Made by a program: the position numbers and the translations under genes | Shown here: piece by piece, positions 55,492 to 64,000 of the stretch | Position numbering within the stretch: position 1 is the stretch's first letter | Layout: every line of letters starts with the position of its first letter | The notes under the pieces: generated by a model | Databases searched by the model: none | What the model was told of the DNA's origin: nothing | What the model saw: only the letters and a program-made list of their open reading frames with translations | Assembly: GCF_963974575.1 (NCBI RefSeq) | Contig: NZ_CAXBBQ010000009.1 | Span: forward strand, 1 to 64,000 | Reading direction: 5' to 3' | Source: Sphingosinicella sp963974575 | Lineage (GTDB): Bacteria; Pseudomonadota; Alphaproteobacteria; Sphingomonadales; Sphingomonadaceae | DNA length: 64,000 nucleotides

Positions 55492-57573
55492 ATGGATACC
55501 GTACGAACGCGGATTCTGGCGGCCGTTGCGGTGGCCGGCCTGCTTGTCGCCGCCACGCCGGTCGTCGCTGCCGAGCACGAGCAGAGCGAAATTGTCATCA
55601 CGGCACGCAAGCGCGCGGAAAGCCAGATCGAGGTTCCCGACGCCGTCACCGTGTTCACGGCGCAGACCATCGAGAACGCCGGCATCAACGACGTCACGGA
55701 CTTCGCCAATCTCACGCCCAACATGTTCTTCACGCCGACCTTCAGACCGGCGGAAATGCAGATGACGATCCGCGGTATCCCGACGGCGCAGGGAGGAGAG
55801 GCGCCTGTCGCAGTCGTGATCGACGGTGTGCAGGTCTCGCATCCCACCTTCGTAAACCAGGAACTGCTGGATATCGAGCAGATCGAGGTGCTGCGCGGTC
55901 CGCAGGGCTCGCTCTACGGCCGCAATGCCATCGGCGGCGCGCTCAACATCACGACGCGGCGCCCGACCAACGAACTCGAAGGCATGGTCCGCGCCTCCTA
56001 CGCCAGCGGCAACGACATTCGCGTCGGCGGTGCCATCTCGGGTCCGCTCGTCAAGGACAAGCTGCTGTTCCGCCTCGCCGCTTCGATGCGCGACTACGAG
56101 GGGCAATTGCGCGACCAGACCGCGCGCGACGGCGACCGCAAGGCGGATTACGACGAGAGCTATCTCGTGAAGGCCGGTCTCATCTTCACGCCGACCGACC
56201 GGCTGGAGATTAACCTCAGGGGCAATTACCTGCATCAGCGCGCTGGCGCCCCGTCGCTCGAGATCGTCGGCAACGCCAATTTCGACGACTACGATGCGTC
56301 GCTCATCAATCGCAATGTCCTGACATTCGATAAGCGCGAAATCTACGATCTTTCGCTGAAGGCCGACTATGATTTCGGCGCCGCGATGCTCACATGGATC
56401 ACCGGCTACAGCCGCAGCGACGCGCGTCTATTCGGCGATGCGGACTTCTCGCCGACACCGTTCCTGCTCCAGGATCTCGATCTGACCGTAAAGGCGTTCA
56501 CGCAGGAGCTGCGGCTGTCTTCGCAGGGTGATGGCTGGCTGCGGTGGCTCGTCGGCCTCTATTATCAGAAGCGCGATACAGACAACTTCCTGCTCATTCC
56601 CTTCGACGATGGCACGGGCCAATCGAACGGCACCTTCGCCATCCAGAGCTTCGATGCGGGTACAAGCAAGTCGATCGCGGCGTTCGGTTCGGTGAGCGCG
56701 GATGTCTCCGATGACCTCGAACTGACGCTTGGTATGCGCTACGATCGCGACAAGCGCCGGTCTGTGGATACGGCGATCGGCGCGGCCTCGGAGGCTGGCG
56801 ATACGTTCGAGGCCGTTCAGCCGAAGCTGCAGCTGAAATACAAGGTCGCCGACGATCTCAACGTCTTCGCGAGTTACGGGCGCGGCTTCCGGTCCGGCGG
56901 CTTCAATGCATTCTTTGCCGCCGGCGCTGATCGCCAGTTCAGCAAGGAAACCTCTGACAGCTTCGAAATCGGCATGAAGGGTGATTTCCTGGATCGCCGC
57001 CTGACGTTCTCTGCATCGGCATTCCACATCAAGTTCGACAATCAGCAGTTCTTCTTCATCACTGTCAGTCCGCCGTCGCAGAACGTCGTGAACATCGGCA
57101 AGGTGGATATTTCCGGCCTCGAAGTTGAACTGGCTGCCCGCCCGACGTCACAGCTTACCATCAACGCGGGCTTTGGTCTTTCGGATGCGACGATCAAGCG
57201 GTTCAGCGATGCCGCGCCCGCGCTTTACAAGGACAATCGCGCCCCGCAGAGTCCAGCGTACACGGCGAGCCTCAGCATGGATTATGTGATCCCGCTGGCG
57301 GATGAATTCGACGTTCGCTTCAACGGCAGCTTCGTACGGCGCGGCTCGATCATGTGGGATGCCGCCAACACGCTGCGGACGCCCGCGAAGAACCTCATCA
57401 ACGCCCGTCTGTTCGTCGAGCGCAGCGGGTTTTCGATCGGTGCTTACGTCGATAACCTTACGAACGCGCGATATCCGACGCAGGCACTCGCCAATTCCTT
57501 CGGAGACGGCTTGCATTCACGCATTCCGAGCCCGAAGCGGCAGTTCGGTGTTCAGGGTTCCTACAAGTTCTGA
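55492..57573 (+). CDS. TonB-dependent outer membrane receptor
   Basis: Receptor of 693 residues. A signal peptide (LAAVAVAGLLVAATPVVAA) is followed by a TonB box EIVITARKR. The plug domain has QMTIRGIPTAQGG, DGVQVSHPTF and QIEVLRGPQGSLYGRNAIGG. The barrel ends in aromatic Phe (QGSYKF). The ATG at 55492 is spaced 6 bases from GGGGG; an ATG at 55489 is adjacent. The plug is of the type abundant in sphingomonads for organic substrates. It diverges from hyuA and probably imports the locus substrate. Confidence 0.93.
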   Translation: MDTVRTRILAAVAVAGLLVAATPVVAAEHEQSEIVITARKRAESQIEVPDAVTVFTAQTIENAGINDVTDFANLTPNMFFTPTFRPAEMQMTIRGIPTAQGGEAPVAVVIDGVQVSHPTFVNQELLDIEQIEVLRGPQGSLYGRNAIGGALNITTRRPTNELEGMVRASYASGNDIRVGGAISGPLVKDKLLFRLAASMRDYEGQLRDQTARDGDRKADYDESYLVKAGLIFTPTDRLEINLRGNYLHQRAGAPSLEIVGNANFDDYDASLINRNVLTFDKREIYDLSLKADYDFGAAMLTWITGYSRSDARLFGDADFSPTPFLLQDLDLTVKAFTQELRLSSQGDGWLRWLVGLYYQKRDTDNFLLIPFDDGTGQSNGTFAIQSFDAGTSKSIAAFGSVSADVSDDLELTLGMRYDRDKRRSVDTAIGAASEAGDTFEAVQPKLQLKYKVADDLNVFASYGRGFRSGGFNAFFAAGADRQFSKETSDSFEIGMKGDFLDRRLTFSASAFHIKFDNQQFFFITVSPPSQNVVNIGKVDISGLEVELAARPTSQLTINAGFGLSDATIKRFSDAAPALYKDNRAPQSPAYTASLSMDYVIPLADEFDVRFNGSFVRRGSIMWDAANTLRTPAKNLINARLFVERSGFSIGAYVDNLTNARYPTQALANSFGDGLHSRIPSPKRQFGVQGSYKF

Positions 57574-57657
57574 TTTCCAGGCCCGATCATGGTGCCTTCG
57601 CTGCAAGCGTGGCGGAGGCACCATTCGTTTCCACCGGATGCGGAAGGTTCCTTGACC

Positions 57658-58644
57658 ATGCATGAGGGCCGGGACGTCCGCATTTTCGGCGCGGACGATG
57701 TGTGGTCACATCTTACCTACGAAGCCTGTATCGCGGCGATGCGAGATGCCATGGTGGCGTTCTCCGAAGGGCGTACGCCCAGTGTGCCGCGTACCTTTCT
57801 CGATCTTGCGGGCGGCAACATGTTCGGCGCGATGGTGGGCAGCCTTGGCGAAGGTGACATGTTCGGCGCCAAGCTGATCAACCTGTTTCCCGGCAACGTC
57901 AGACATGGCAAGCCCTCACACCTTGGCCTCGTCGCATTGTTCGATCCTGCTGACGGTAGCCTCTCCAGCCTCATCGACGCTGCGGCGCTCACGGCGATCA
58001 GGACGGCTTCGGCGAGCGCTGCCGCAACCGACGCTCTCGCCCGGCCGGATGCCCGAACGCTTGCGGTGCTGGGATACGGTGAGCAGGCCGAGACGCATAT
58101 CCGCGCGATCCTCACCGTGCGTCCGATCGAGCGCGTCCGCGCGTGGGGCCGTGATCCGGAACGCTGCGCGCGCTTTTCCGACCGCATCGCGGCGTGCGGT
58201 GTTTCGTGCACGCCCGTTGTCGATATCGCGGGCGCCGTTGCCGGCGCAGATATCGTCTGCACGACCACGGCGGCGGTCGAACCCATCCTCTACGGCCGCT
58301 GGATCGTGCCCGGCACCCACATCAATGTCGTCGGCTTTGCTGGAAGTGATGCGGCGGAGATCGATGCGGATCTTGTGCTCCGCGCGCGCTATATCGCCGA
58401 TAGCCGCGCGTCCGTTTTCGCCGAAGCTGGCGAATTCCGTTCGCTGCTCCGAAACGGCGTGATCACGGACGCGCACATCGTTGCCGAGATCGGCGACGTT
58501 TATTCGGGCCGCGCGACAGGCAGAATATGTGATGACGATATCACCCTGTATCGCTCGCTGGGCCACATCGTTCAGGATCTCGCGGCGGCACGCGCGCTTG
58601 TTGATCTGGCGAGCGGGACGGCGCTTCGAAGCGTCCGTCTGTGA
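57658..58644 (+). CDS. ornithine cyclodeaminase / mu-crystallin family protein
   Basis: NAD(P)-dependent enzyme of 328 residues. The dinucleotide loop is VLGYGEQAETHIRA. Candidate active-site residues are Lys in GAKLINLFPGN, Arg in LTAIRTASASA and Asp in FAGSDAAEIDAD. Known members make proline from ornithine, reduce cyclic imines such as delta-1-pyrroline-2-carboxylate, or act on other amino acids. ATG 57658 starts the family's N-terminus. It follows the TonB receptor by 84 bp and is convergent with the P450 gene. Confidence 0.86.
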   Translation: MHEGRDVRIFGADDVWSHLTYEACIAAMRDAMVAFSEGRTPSVPRTFLDLAGGNMFGAMVGSLGEGDMFGAKLINLFPGNVRHGKPSHLGLVALFDPADGSLSSLIDAAALTAIRTASASAAATDALARPDARTLAVLGYGEQAETHIRAILTVRPIERVRAWGRDPERCARFSDRIAACGVSCTPVVDIAGAVAGADIVCTTTAAVEPILYGRWIVPGTHINVVGFAGSDAAEIDADLVLRARYIADSRASVFAEAGEFRSLLRNGVITDAHIVAEIGDVYSGRATGRICDDDITLYRSLGHIVQDLAAARALVDLASGTALRSVRL

Positions 58645-58662
58645 AGGCTGATGCGAAGGCGC

Positions 58663-59850
58663 CTATACCTGCCATTCAAGATGCAGCGCCGTCGGCTGCC
58701 GGAATTCGAAGCCGCGAACTTCGGCAAGGTGATCAGCCGAAAGGCGGATATCCGGGCAACGTTCCAGGATATGCCGGATGGCGGTGATGGCTTCGAGGCG
58801 TGCGAGATTCGATCCCAGGCAGAAATGCGGGCCGAGTGCGAAGCCCAGATGCTTCCGCACGTTCGTCCGGTCCAGCCGGTACGCGGTGGGCTCATCGAAA
58901 ACGCGCGCATCTTGATTGGCCGCGCCGAGCATACAGTTGACGATGTCGCCTGCGCGAAAGGTAGATTCGCCGAGCGTGAAATCCCGAACGACGTGGCGCG
59001 TGGCGGATTGTACCGGCGAAAGCCAGCGCAGCGTTTCCTCGATAGCTTGTGGAATGAGGGCCGGGTCTCGGCGCACGCTGGCGAGCGCATCGGGATGCGT
59101 GCACAGGGCATAGAGACAGTTGAGGACAACGGCTTCCACTGTCGAGATACCGCCGAAGAAGATGATGGACGCGTTCCGGCAAATCTCTGCGTCATCCAGC
59201 CGGTCGTCGCTCAGGTCGTTGACGACCTGGCTGAGCAGGCTGTCGTCGGGCGCTGCCCGTACCCGCGCGATGTGGTGCCGGATGAGCGCATGGAACTCGC
59301 CGACGTAACCCTGCGCCCGCGCTCGAACGTCCTCGCGCCACGCAAAATTCGAAAGTGCCCCTTCGAAGCCATCATACCAGAGGCGCAGTTTCGCTTCCTC
59401 TTCGAAAGGGATGTCGAACAGCGAAAGGATCGAGAGCACGGGCAGCCGGCTGGCGTAGGCGGCATGAAACTCGGCTTTGCCGTCGTTCACGAAGCGGTCG
59501 ATGAGCAAACGCGAACACGCATCCGTCCTCTCCTCCATGGAAGCACGGATGCGAGCCGGGCCGAACGCCCCACGGAACCGGGATTTGAATCGTTCATGCT
59601 GTTCCCCTTCGGCAGTCAGCATGTGTTCGCCGAACGTGTCGAAAATCAGCGAATCCCGCGTTCCGGTCACGAAATCGTCTGTGTTGCGAAGGATGGTCTC
59701 CACGTCCCGGTAACCGGCGACGAGCCACATGCTGAGATCCGGCACCCAGCCCACGGACGACCCCGACTGCAGCGTCCGGAAGGTCGGATACGGATCGCGA
59801 TCCAACGCTTCCGCCGTGATCTCAAGGCAGGGTGTTCGATCGTATGTCAT
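58663..59850 (-). CDS. cytochrome P450
   Basis: Soluble bacterial P450 of 395 residues. The heme loop is GFALGPHFCLGSNLARLE, with the thiolate ligand Cys344. The I-helix is FFGGISTVEAVV, with the oxygen-activating Thr, and the K-helix ExxR is EETLR. In the heme loop Ala takes the place of the usual Gly after Phe. No ferredoxin or reductase gene is adjacent, so redox partners must be elsewhere. It shares an AT-rich 122-bp promoter region with the AsnC regulator. Confidence 0.92.
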   Translation of the reverse strand: MTYDRTPCLEITAEALDRDPYPTFRTLQSGSSVGWVPDLSMWLVAGYRDVETILRNTDDFVTGTRDSLIFDTFGEHMLTAEGEQHERFKSRFRGAFGPARIRASMEERTDACSRLLIDRFVNDGKAEFHAAYASRLPVLSILSLFDIPFEEEAKLRLWYDGFEGALSNFAWREDVRARAQGYVGEFHALIRHHIARVRAAPDDSLLSQVVNDLSDDRLDDAEICRNASIIFFGGISTVEAVVLNCLYALCTHPDALASVRRDPALIPQAIEETLRWLSPVQSATRHVVRDFTLGESTFRAGDIVNCMLGAANQDARVFDEPTAYRLDRTNVRKHLGFALGPHFCLGSNLARLEAITAIRHILERCPDIRLSADHLAEVRGFEFRQPTALHLEWQV

Positions 59851-59972
59851 CGCGGTGTGTGGTCCTCATCCCGTTGTTTCAGTGAGATTAGGAGGCATGG
59901 ATTGAAGAGTCTCGCCAGATATGCCATGATTTTTTTACATTTCGGATAGTTTGGATCAAGTAAGTCTCATAA

Positions 59973-60446
59973 ATGACGAAAATGACCATAACGCTCGACG
60001 TGCGTGACCGGAAAATTCTGCGGGAGCTGCAGCGGAATGCGCGGCTCAGCAATATCGACCTTGCAGCGCGCGTCGGCATGTCCCCGTCCACGTGCCTGCG
60101 CCGCACACGCGCACTCGAAGAGGCGGGGATCATCAGCGCCTATGTTGCGGTCGTCGATCCGGCCGCGCTCGGCCCCAGCATTTCGCTCTACATCATGATC
60201 GATCTCGATCAGCGCATCGAAACCGACGCCAGGATGTTCTTTGACAGGATCGCCCGCGACGATCGCATTGTCGAATGCGTTGCGCTTACCGGAAACCACG
60301 ACATACTGGTCCGAGCGGTGGTCCGCGACATGGCAGACATGGCCCAGTTGACGATGGATACGTTGCTGAAGCTACCGAGTGTGCGGAGTCTCACGTCGAG
60401 CATCGTGATGCGGTCGATCAAACGGGCAGCACCGCGCTCGCCGTGA
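59973..60446 (+). CDS. Lrp/AsnC-family transcriptional regulator
   Basis: Regulator of 157 residues. The N-terminal HTH (about 8-55) has RDRKILRELQRNARLSNIDL and VGMSPSTCLRRTRALEEAGII. The RAM ligand-binding domain follows, with VVECVALTGNHDILV-like spacing (IVECVALTGNHDILV). Members usually sense amino acids, which fits the neighbouring amino-acid-type enzymes. It is divergent from the P450 and 10 bp before the large LuxR-type gene, so the two are likely co-transcribed. Confidence 0.92.
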   Translation: MTKMTITLDVRDRKILRELQRNARLSNIDLAARVGMSPSTCLRRTRALEEAGIISAYVAVVDPAALGPSISLYIMIDLDQRIETDARMFFDRIARDDRIVECVALTGNHDILVRAVVRDMADMAQLTMDTLLKLPSVRSLTSSIVMRSIKRAAPRSP

Positions 60447-60456
60447 AGGGGGAGGA

Positions 60457-63123
60457 ATGACGATCCATGGCGCGTTTGGCACCAACCGACGCCCCGGCGG
60501 CATGAAATTCCTGCCGCTCGGAACCGCTTCGGATGCGGTTGAGAGAATGCGGCTGATCGAACTTGCACTGCGGGGTGCACCGGCAGCGGCCGGCTCCACG
60601 ATCATCACGGCACCGGCGGGATACGGCAAGACGACGCTGCTCGTGCAGATCAGAGACGAGCTTCAGCCGTTGGGCTTTCACTCCGCGTGGCTCAACTGCA
60701 CCGCTGATCATGTTCAACCTGCGGCGTTTCTGGTCGACCTCGCGGCGAGTTTTCAGCGTGCTGGCATGTTTCCGTCGATGTCGGAATTTGGCCTCAGCGA
60801 CATTGTCTCATCGATTTCCGGTTGTGGCCCTGTCTCGATCTTCATCGATGAGTATGAGTGCGCGAGTTCGGATGAGACCGACAATTTTCTTGAACTCTTC
60901 ATCCGTATGCTGCCGCCGAACTGCAAGCTGTTCGTGGCGACTCGCGAGCTTCCAAAGATCAGCCTTTCAAAGCTACTCGTCGATGCACGAACGCGGCTTC
61001 TGAAAGCAAATGAGTTGCAGTTCAACCCGGAGGAAACCCGCCTTCTCATGGCCGACACGGGAGACATGGATCAATACGGAGGTCTGCTGGAGCAATGTGA
61101 TGGTTGGCCGGTGATCCTGCAGCTGCTGCGCCTTGAAGGGCAGTCATTGCAGAAAACGGGTATACCGCCGATCGCGGGTCAGCATCGGGCCAGTATCTTC
61201 AATTACATTGCCGAGCAGGTGCTGGCGCGACAGGAGCAGGAGCTGCAGGAATTCCTGTTGCAGATATCGATCCTTTGGGATGTCGATGTGGCGTCCGCGT
61301 GCGCCGTTACGCAGAACGAGACCTCGGAGAGAGTCCTGCGCGCCGCGCTCAATCTCAGCCCCATCGTCACCCCGCTTTCCGAAGCACCGCTTTCGCTGCG
61401 CCTGCACCCGCTGTTCAGGGATTTCCTGCGTCAGGAACTCGCCGTCAGGATGCCGTCCGCGCCCAACGCGCTGCACGAAAGAGCCGCGGTTCATTTCGCC
61501 GCTGCGCACGATCTGCAAAGGGCGGTACACCACGCAAGCCTGTCGGGTCAGAACGATTTGACCGTCAAGATTCTGGAGGACGCAGGGGGTACGCTTCTCG
61601 TGATCAGCGAGGGGATTGCCGCGGCTGGAGCGTTTCTCGCTACACTTCCTGCGAATGTGGTGACGGCACGGCCCAAGCTGCGTCAGTTGCGTGTGATACA
61701 GCAAGCGATGGAAGGTACTTCCGCCGACTGGCTTGGCGATTTCGAGCGGTTGGACTGTCTCTGCGGGGCCACGCACGCTGCGTTTGCGGACGATACGTAC
61801 GTGTTCATCACGGACCTCATAAGGGCGATCCGCAACTGCTCTGAAACACGTTACGCCGTACTCAGCGCACCTTGGGCAGAACTCGCGAAGCTCAGGGAAA
61901 AGTGCCTGGCCTTGCGATATGAGGAACCTCGCTATCTCGGCATCTGCCTGCCTGCGGAGCAAATTCTGCTCTGCGACTATGGGTCGGTCAGCCTCGCCGA
62001 AAGACGGACGCAGGAATTGCAGGCGCTTTTCGAAACCGAGCATTATGCGCCCAACACGGTATGGATCACCAATCACCTGTCTTTCATCGCCGTCACCAAA
62101 GGGCAATCCCGCGACGCGGAGCATTACTCGCGTGTCGTTCTGGAGCGCCTCGCGGACGCCGGCGAGATGCGCAACACCTTCATGCGGCGGCATTGCACGG
62201 CCATTCTCGGCCAGAGCTTTTTCGAGCAGAACATGGTCGATGTCGCGCTGGCCCACTTTGATGCGGTGCCGAGGCAGATAGCCTATTCGCTGCTGAGCAC
62301 GCAGGTGTACGCAATCTGTACGCGCGCGCGCTGCCTCGTTCTTGCTGGCGAGATTGATCAGGCACTCTCTGATCTCGACGATGACTATCAGTATGCGCTG
62401 GAGGAGGCCCTGCCGCACATGTCCGTCATCGCGCCAGCTGTGGGTGCGGAGTTGCGGCTGGCGGCGGGGGATATGAGTGGGTGCGAGCAGCTGATAAGGT
62501 CTGCGAAGCTTGATGCTCTGCTTGATCAGCACCGCACATGGTTTGTCCGCCCATGGCTGGAAACGGAATCGCTGGTGCGGCTGTTCTCCCGCTATTGGCT
62601 GCGGACGGACGAAGCCGACCGTGCCTATAATCTTGCGCATGAATTCGCCGTGCGCGCATCGCAAAGCGGGCGTCTTCTGATGGGGGCCGGCGGGTTCCTG
62701 GACGCCGCCGCCGCCGCGCTGGCCGCTGGCCATCGTGGCAGAGCTGATGCCGCGATCGGTCAGGCCGTGAAGCAGGTGGAAGGGAGCGGCGCAGTTCGGC
62801 TCTTCCTTGATGCCCATGAAGATGTTCAGGCCTTGCTTCAGGAGAAACTGCAGAATGAACGGGGGCATGAAATCCTCAGCCTCCTCTCCGCGCGCGTCGC
62901 TCAGGATGTCGACCGCGGCGGTCTCGCCAAGCTTCTTAGCCCGCGCGAACAGGAGGTGATGGCCGAACTCTGCCTCGGGCACCCCACCAAGCTCGCCGCC
63001 CGGCATCTCAATCTTTCGTACGAGACCGTGCGGCATCATCTGAAACGAATCTACACCAAGCTGCACGTCCACACCCGGCAACAGGCTGTCGAAGCCTGGA
63101 AGCGGCAAGCCGATACCCCTTGA
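60457..63123 (+). CDS. MalT/LuxR-type large ATP-dependent transcriptional regulator
   Basis: LAL-type STAND regulator of 888 residues. The NTPase has Walker A TAPAGYGKTT (51-60) and a Walker B-like VSIFIDEYE. The middle 350-800 is helical and TPR-like, as in MalT, where it senses an inducer. The LuxR HTH is at 826-888 (SPREQEVMAELCLGHPTKLAARHLNLSYETV). GGGGGAGGA abuts the ATG. It follows the AsnC gene by 10 bp. It probably activates the nearby catabolic genes; this is inferred from position. Confidence 0.9.
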   Translation: MTIHGAFGTNRRPGGMKFLPLGTASDAVERMRLIELALRGAPAAAGSTIITAPAGYGKTTLLVQIRDELQPLGFHSAWLNCTADHVQPAAFLVDLAASFQRAGMFPSMSEFGLSDIVSSISGCGPVSIFIDEYECASSDETDNFLELFIRMLPPNCKLFVATRELPKISLSKLLVDARTRLLKANELQFNPEETRLLMADTGDMDQYGGLLEQCDGWPVILQLLRLEGQSLQKTGIPPIAGQHRASIFNYIAEQVLARQEQELQEFLLQISILWDVDVASACAVTQNETSERVLRAALNLSPIVTPLSEAPLSLRLHPLFRDFLRQELAVRMPSAPNALHERAAVHFAAAHDLQRAVHHASLSGQNDLTVKILEDAGGTLLVISEGIAAAGAFLATLPANVVTARPKLRQLRVIQQAMEGTSADWLGDFERLDCLCGATHAAFADDTYVFITDLIRAIRNCSETRYAVLSAPWAELAKLREKCLALRYEEPRYLGICLPAEQILLCDYGSVSLAERRTQELQALFETEHYAPNTVWITNHLSFIAVTKGQSRDAEHYSRVVLERLADAGEMRNTFMRRHCTAILGQSFFEQNMVDVALAHFDAVPRQIAYSLLSTQVYAICTRARCLVLAGEIDQALSDLDDDYQYALEEALPHMSVIAPAVGAELRLAAGDMSGCEQLIRSAKLDALLDQHRTWFVRPWLETESLVRLFSRYWLRTDEADRAYNLAHEFAVRASQSGRLLMGAGGFLDAAAAALAAGHRGRADAAIGQAVKQVEGSGAVRLFLDAHEDVQALLQEKLQNERGHEILSLLSARVAQDVDRGGLAKLLSPREQEVMAELCLGHPTKLAARHLNLSYETVRHHLKRIYTKLHVHTRQQAVEAWKRQADTP

Positions 63124-63160
63124 GCGGAGAACCGCGACGTTCAGGTCTCGTTGGGGGTAA

Positions 63161-63245
63161 TGGTGGAGGGGGCTGGATTCGAACCAGCGTACGCTATGCG
63201 GGCAGATTTACAGTCTGCTGCCTTTAACCACTCGGCCACCCCTCC
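63161..63245 (-). tRNA. tRNA-Tyr (GTA)
   Basis: On the minus strand the sequence begins GGAGGGGTGGCCGAGTGG and ends in GGTTCGAATCC followed by the 3' acceptor strand and an encoded CCA. The acceptor stem pairs GGAGGGG (63245-63239) with CCCCTCC (63171-63165). The anticodon loop CTGTAAA gives GTA, tyrosine. The long variable arm is that of a class II tRNA. Confidence 0.95.
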
Positions 63246-63336
63246 ACAGGGCGGGCGGCCCGGCAGTGGAGCCGGGCGCGGCAAGGCGGGCTAGATGGCG
63301 AATGGCTGCGGCGATGTCAACGCGTGATGTGCAGCT

Positions 63337-64000
63337 TCACGCAACGAGTCCCGAAGCCCAGCGGGCGAAGGCGAGCCAGCTCTCGGTTTCCCAGATGAGG
63401 ACACGCAGGATTTGCGAGCTCACGAGCAGCAGCCCGCCCCACAAGGTGGCGCGGTGGACGCGGCCCATGGTCATCAGGTCGAACAGCACGAGCGCGAACA
63501 GAAAGAGGTCCGGCAGCACGAAGATCGCCACCGGGCCCACGAAGGGCGGGGGCAGAGGCATCCGTCCGATCGCGGGGCTCATCATGCCGATCATCGCGAT
63601 GAACATCAGCCGCTTGTGCATCTGGGGCGTGCGGCGGTTGGCGAGCGCCCCGCCGATCAGCAGCGCGAACACCGGAATGTCGAGTAGCGGCACAGCAAGG
63701 AAGGTGAGCGGCGGGATCATCGGCGGACCGGCTGCGCGGTGGACGCTATGGAGCGCGGAAACCGTCGCGATCACGATCATCGCCGGCAGCATCACGAAGC
63801 CGATCATGCCGAGCAGGCGGTGCAGATCGGTGCGCCGCCACGCCACAAGCTGCGTCTGCAGAACGAACAGCAGCATCCAGCCTGAAAAGAGCAAGGCGTG
63901 GACGTGAACGAGCGTCGTTGCAGGTTTCAGCCCCGGTGGCGGCTCCACGATCCCGGAAAGATAGTAGCTCGGTGCAAAGCCGATGAAGACGAGCCCAAGC
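63337..64000 (-). CDS. multi-pass membrane protein, 5' end cut by window edge
   Basis: The frame is open from the right edge to a stop at 63337, so the gene begins beyond the window. About 221 residues are visible. The start of the visible part (FIGFAPSYYLSG) and TLVHVHALLFSGWMLLFVLQTQLV, split over hydrophobic helices, suggest five or six membrane segments. His residues in VHVHALLF and TDLHRLLG could be heme ligands, as in DUF2306-like families, but I do not recognise it firmly. Confidence 0.7.
   Translation of the reverse strand, partial: LGLVFIGFAPSYYLSGIVEPPPGLKPATTLVHVHALLFSGWMLLFVLQTQLVAWRRTDLHRLLGMIGFVMLPAMIVIATVSALHSVHRAAGPPMIPPLTFLAVPLLDIPVFALLIGGALANRRTPQMHKRLMFIAMIGMMSPAIGRMPLPPPFVGPVAIFVLPDLFLFALVLFDLMTMGRVHRATLWGGLLLVSSQILRVLIWETESWLAFARWASGLVA

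Noticed and set aside
61144..63108. 654-residue open frame antisense to the MalT-like regulator
   Set aside because: The plus-strand frame has clear Walker and LuxR HTH motifs; the antisense product has none and no plausible start.
50288..63123. Possibility that the accessory locus is a mobile island
   Set aside because: No integrase, transposase or terminal repeat was seen. The nearby tRNA-Tyr is intact, and no partial copy of its 3' end was noticed at the other side, although I could not search exhaustively.

Overview
The window is GC-rich, gene-dense DNA from an alphaproteobacterium, most likely a member of Sphingomonadales. The evidence is gene order and family content, not a database match: an F1-only atpHAGDC operon, argH-lptM-lysA-(DUF4175)-galU, DUF484-xerC, rsmI-yraN-gshB with a divergent LpoA-like lipoprotein, hrcA-grpE apart from dnaK-dnaJ, and an obgE-proB-proA-nadD-rsfS-rlmH-envC-ctpA string. 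No insertion sequence, prophage, CRISPR array or rRNA gene was seen. One tRNA (Tyr, GTA) is present.

Layout. Positions 1-7.8 kb hold an exported thioredoxin-like lipoprotein (minus strand), then a tightly coupled plus-strand operon argH-lptM-lysA-DUF4175-galU-alpha/beta hydrolase that ends at a strong bidirectional terminator. Positions 7.9-12.8 kb are the F1 ATP synthase operon (minus strand). Positions 13-15 kb carry a small lipoprotein and three methionine sulfoxide reductase genes, then a palindromic intergenic repeat that touches the priA stop codon. Positions 15-25.9 kb are housekeeping genes (priA, transaldolase-like aldolase, DUF484-xerC, dedA, gshB, yraN, rsmI, LpoA-like, hemW, rdgB, rph). 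Positions 26-36 kb carry the heat-shock genes hrcA-grpE and dnaK-dnaJ. Between these pairs lie an OmpA-like protein, a transferrin-binding-protein-like lipoprotein, a putative zincin and a PCu(A)C copper chaperone.

Positions 36.3-37.9 kb hold a DUF2157/GDYXXLXY membrane pair. Positions 37.9-48.8 kb are one long minus-strand string: GNAT-obgE-proB-proA-luciferase-like monooxygenase-nadD-rsfS-rlmH-envC-ctpA-deacetylase-dsbB-coq7. It is followed upstream by rplU-rpmA, with a clear terminator and a structured leader, and then hspQ.

Positions 50.3-63.1 kb are the accessory part and the most interesting region. An operon of hyuA-hyuB-FAD amine oxidase diverges from a TonB receptor and an ornithine-cyclodeaminase-family gene. 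Next come a cytochrome P450, an AsnC/Lrp regulator and an 888-residue MalT/LuxR-type ATPase regulator. Two near-identical 16-bp imperfect palindromes, 41 bp apart, lie between hyuA and the receptor. Together these look like an uncharacterised uptake and degradation locus for a cyclic amide, hydantoin or cyclic amino acid; the substrate is not known. The window ends with tRNA-Tyr and a membrane protein cut by the right edge.
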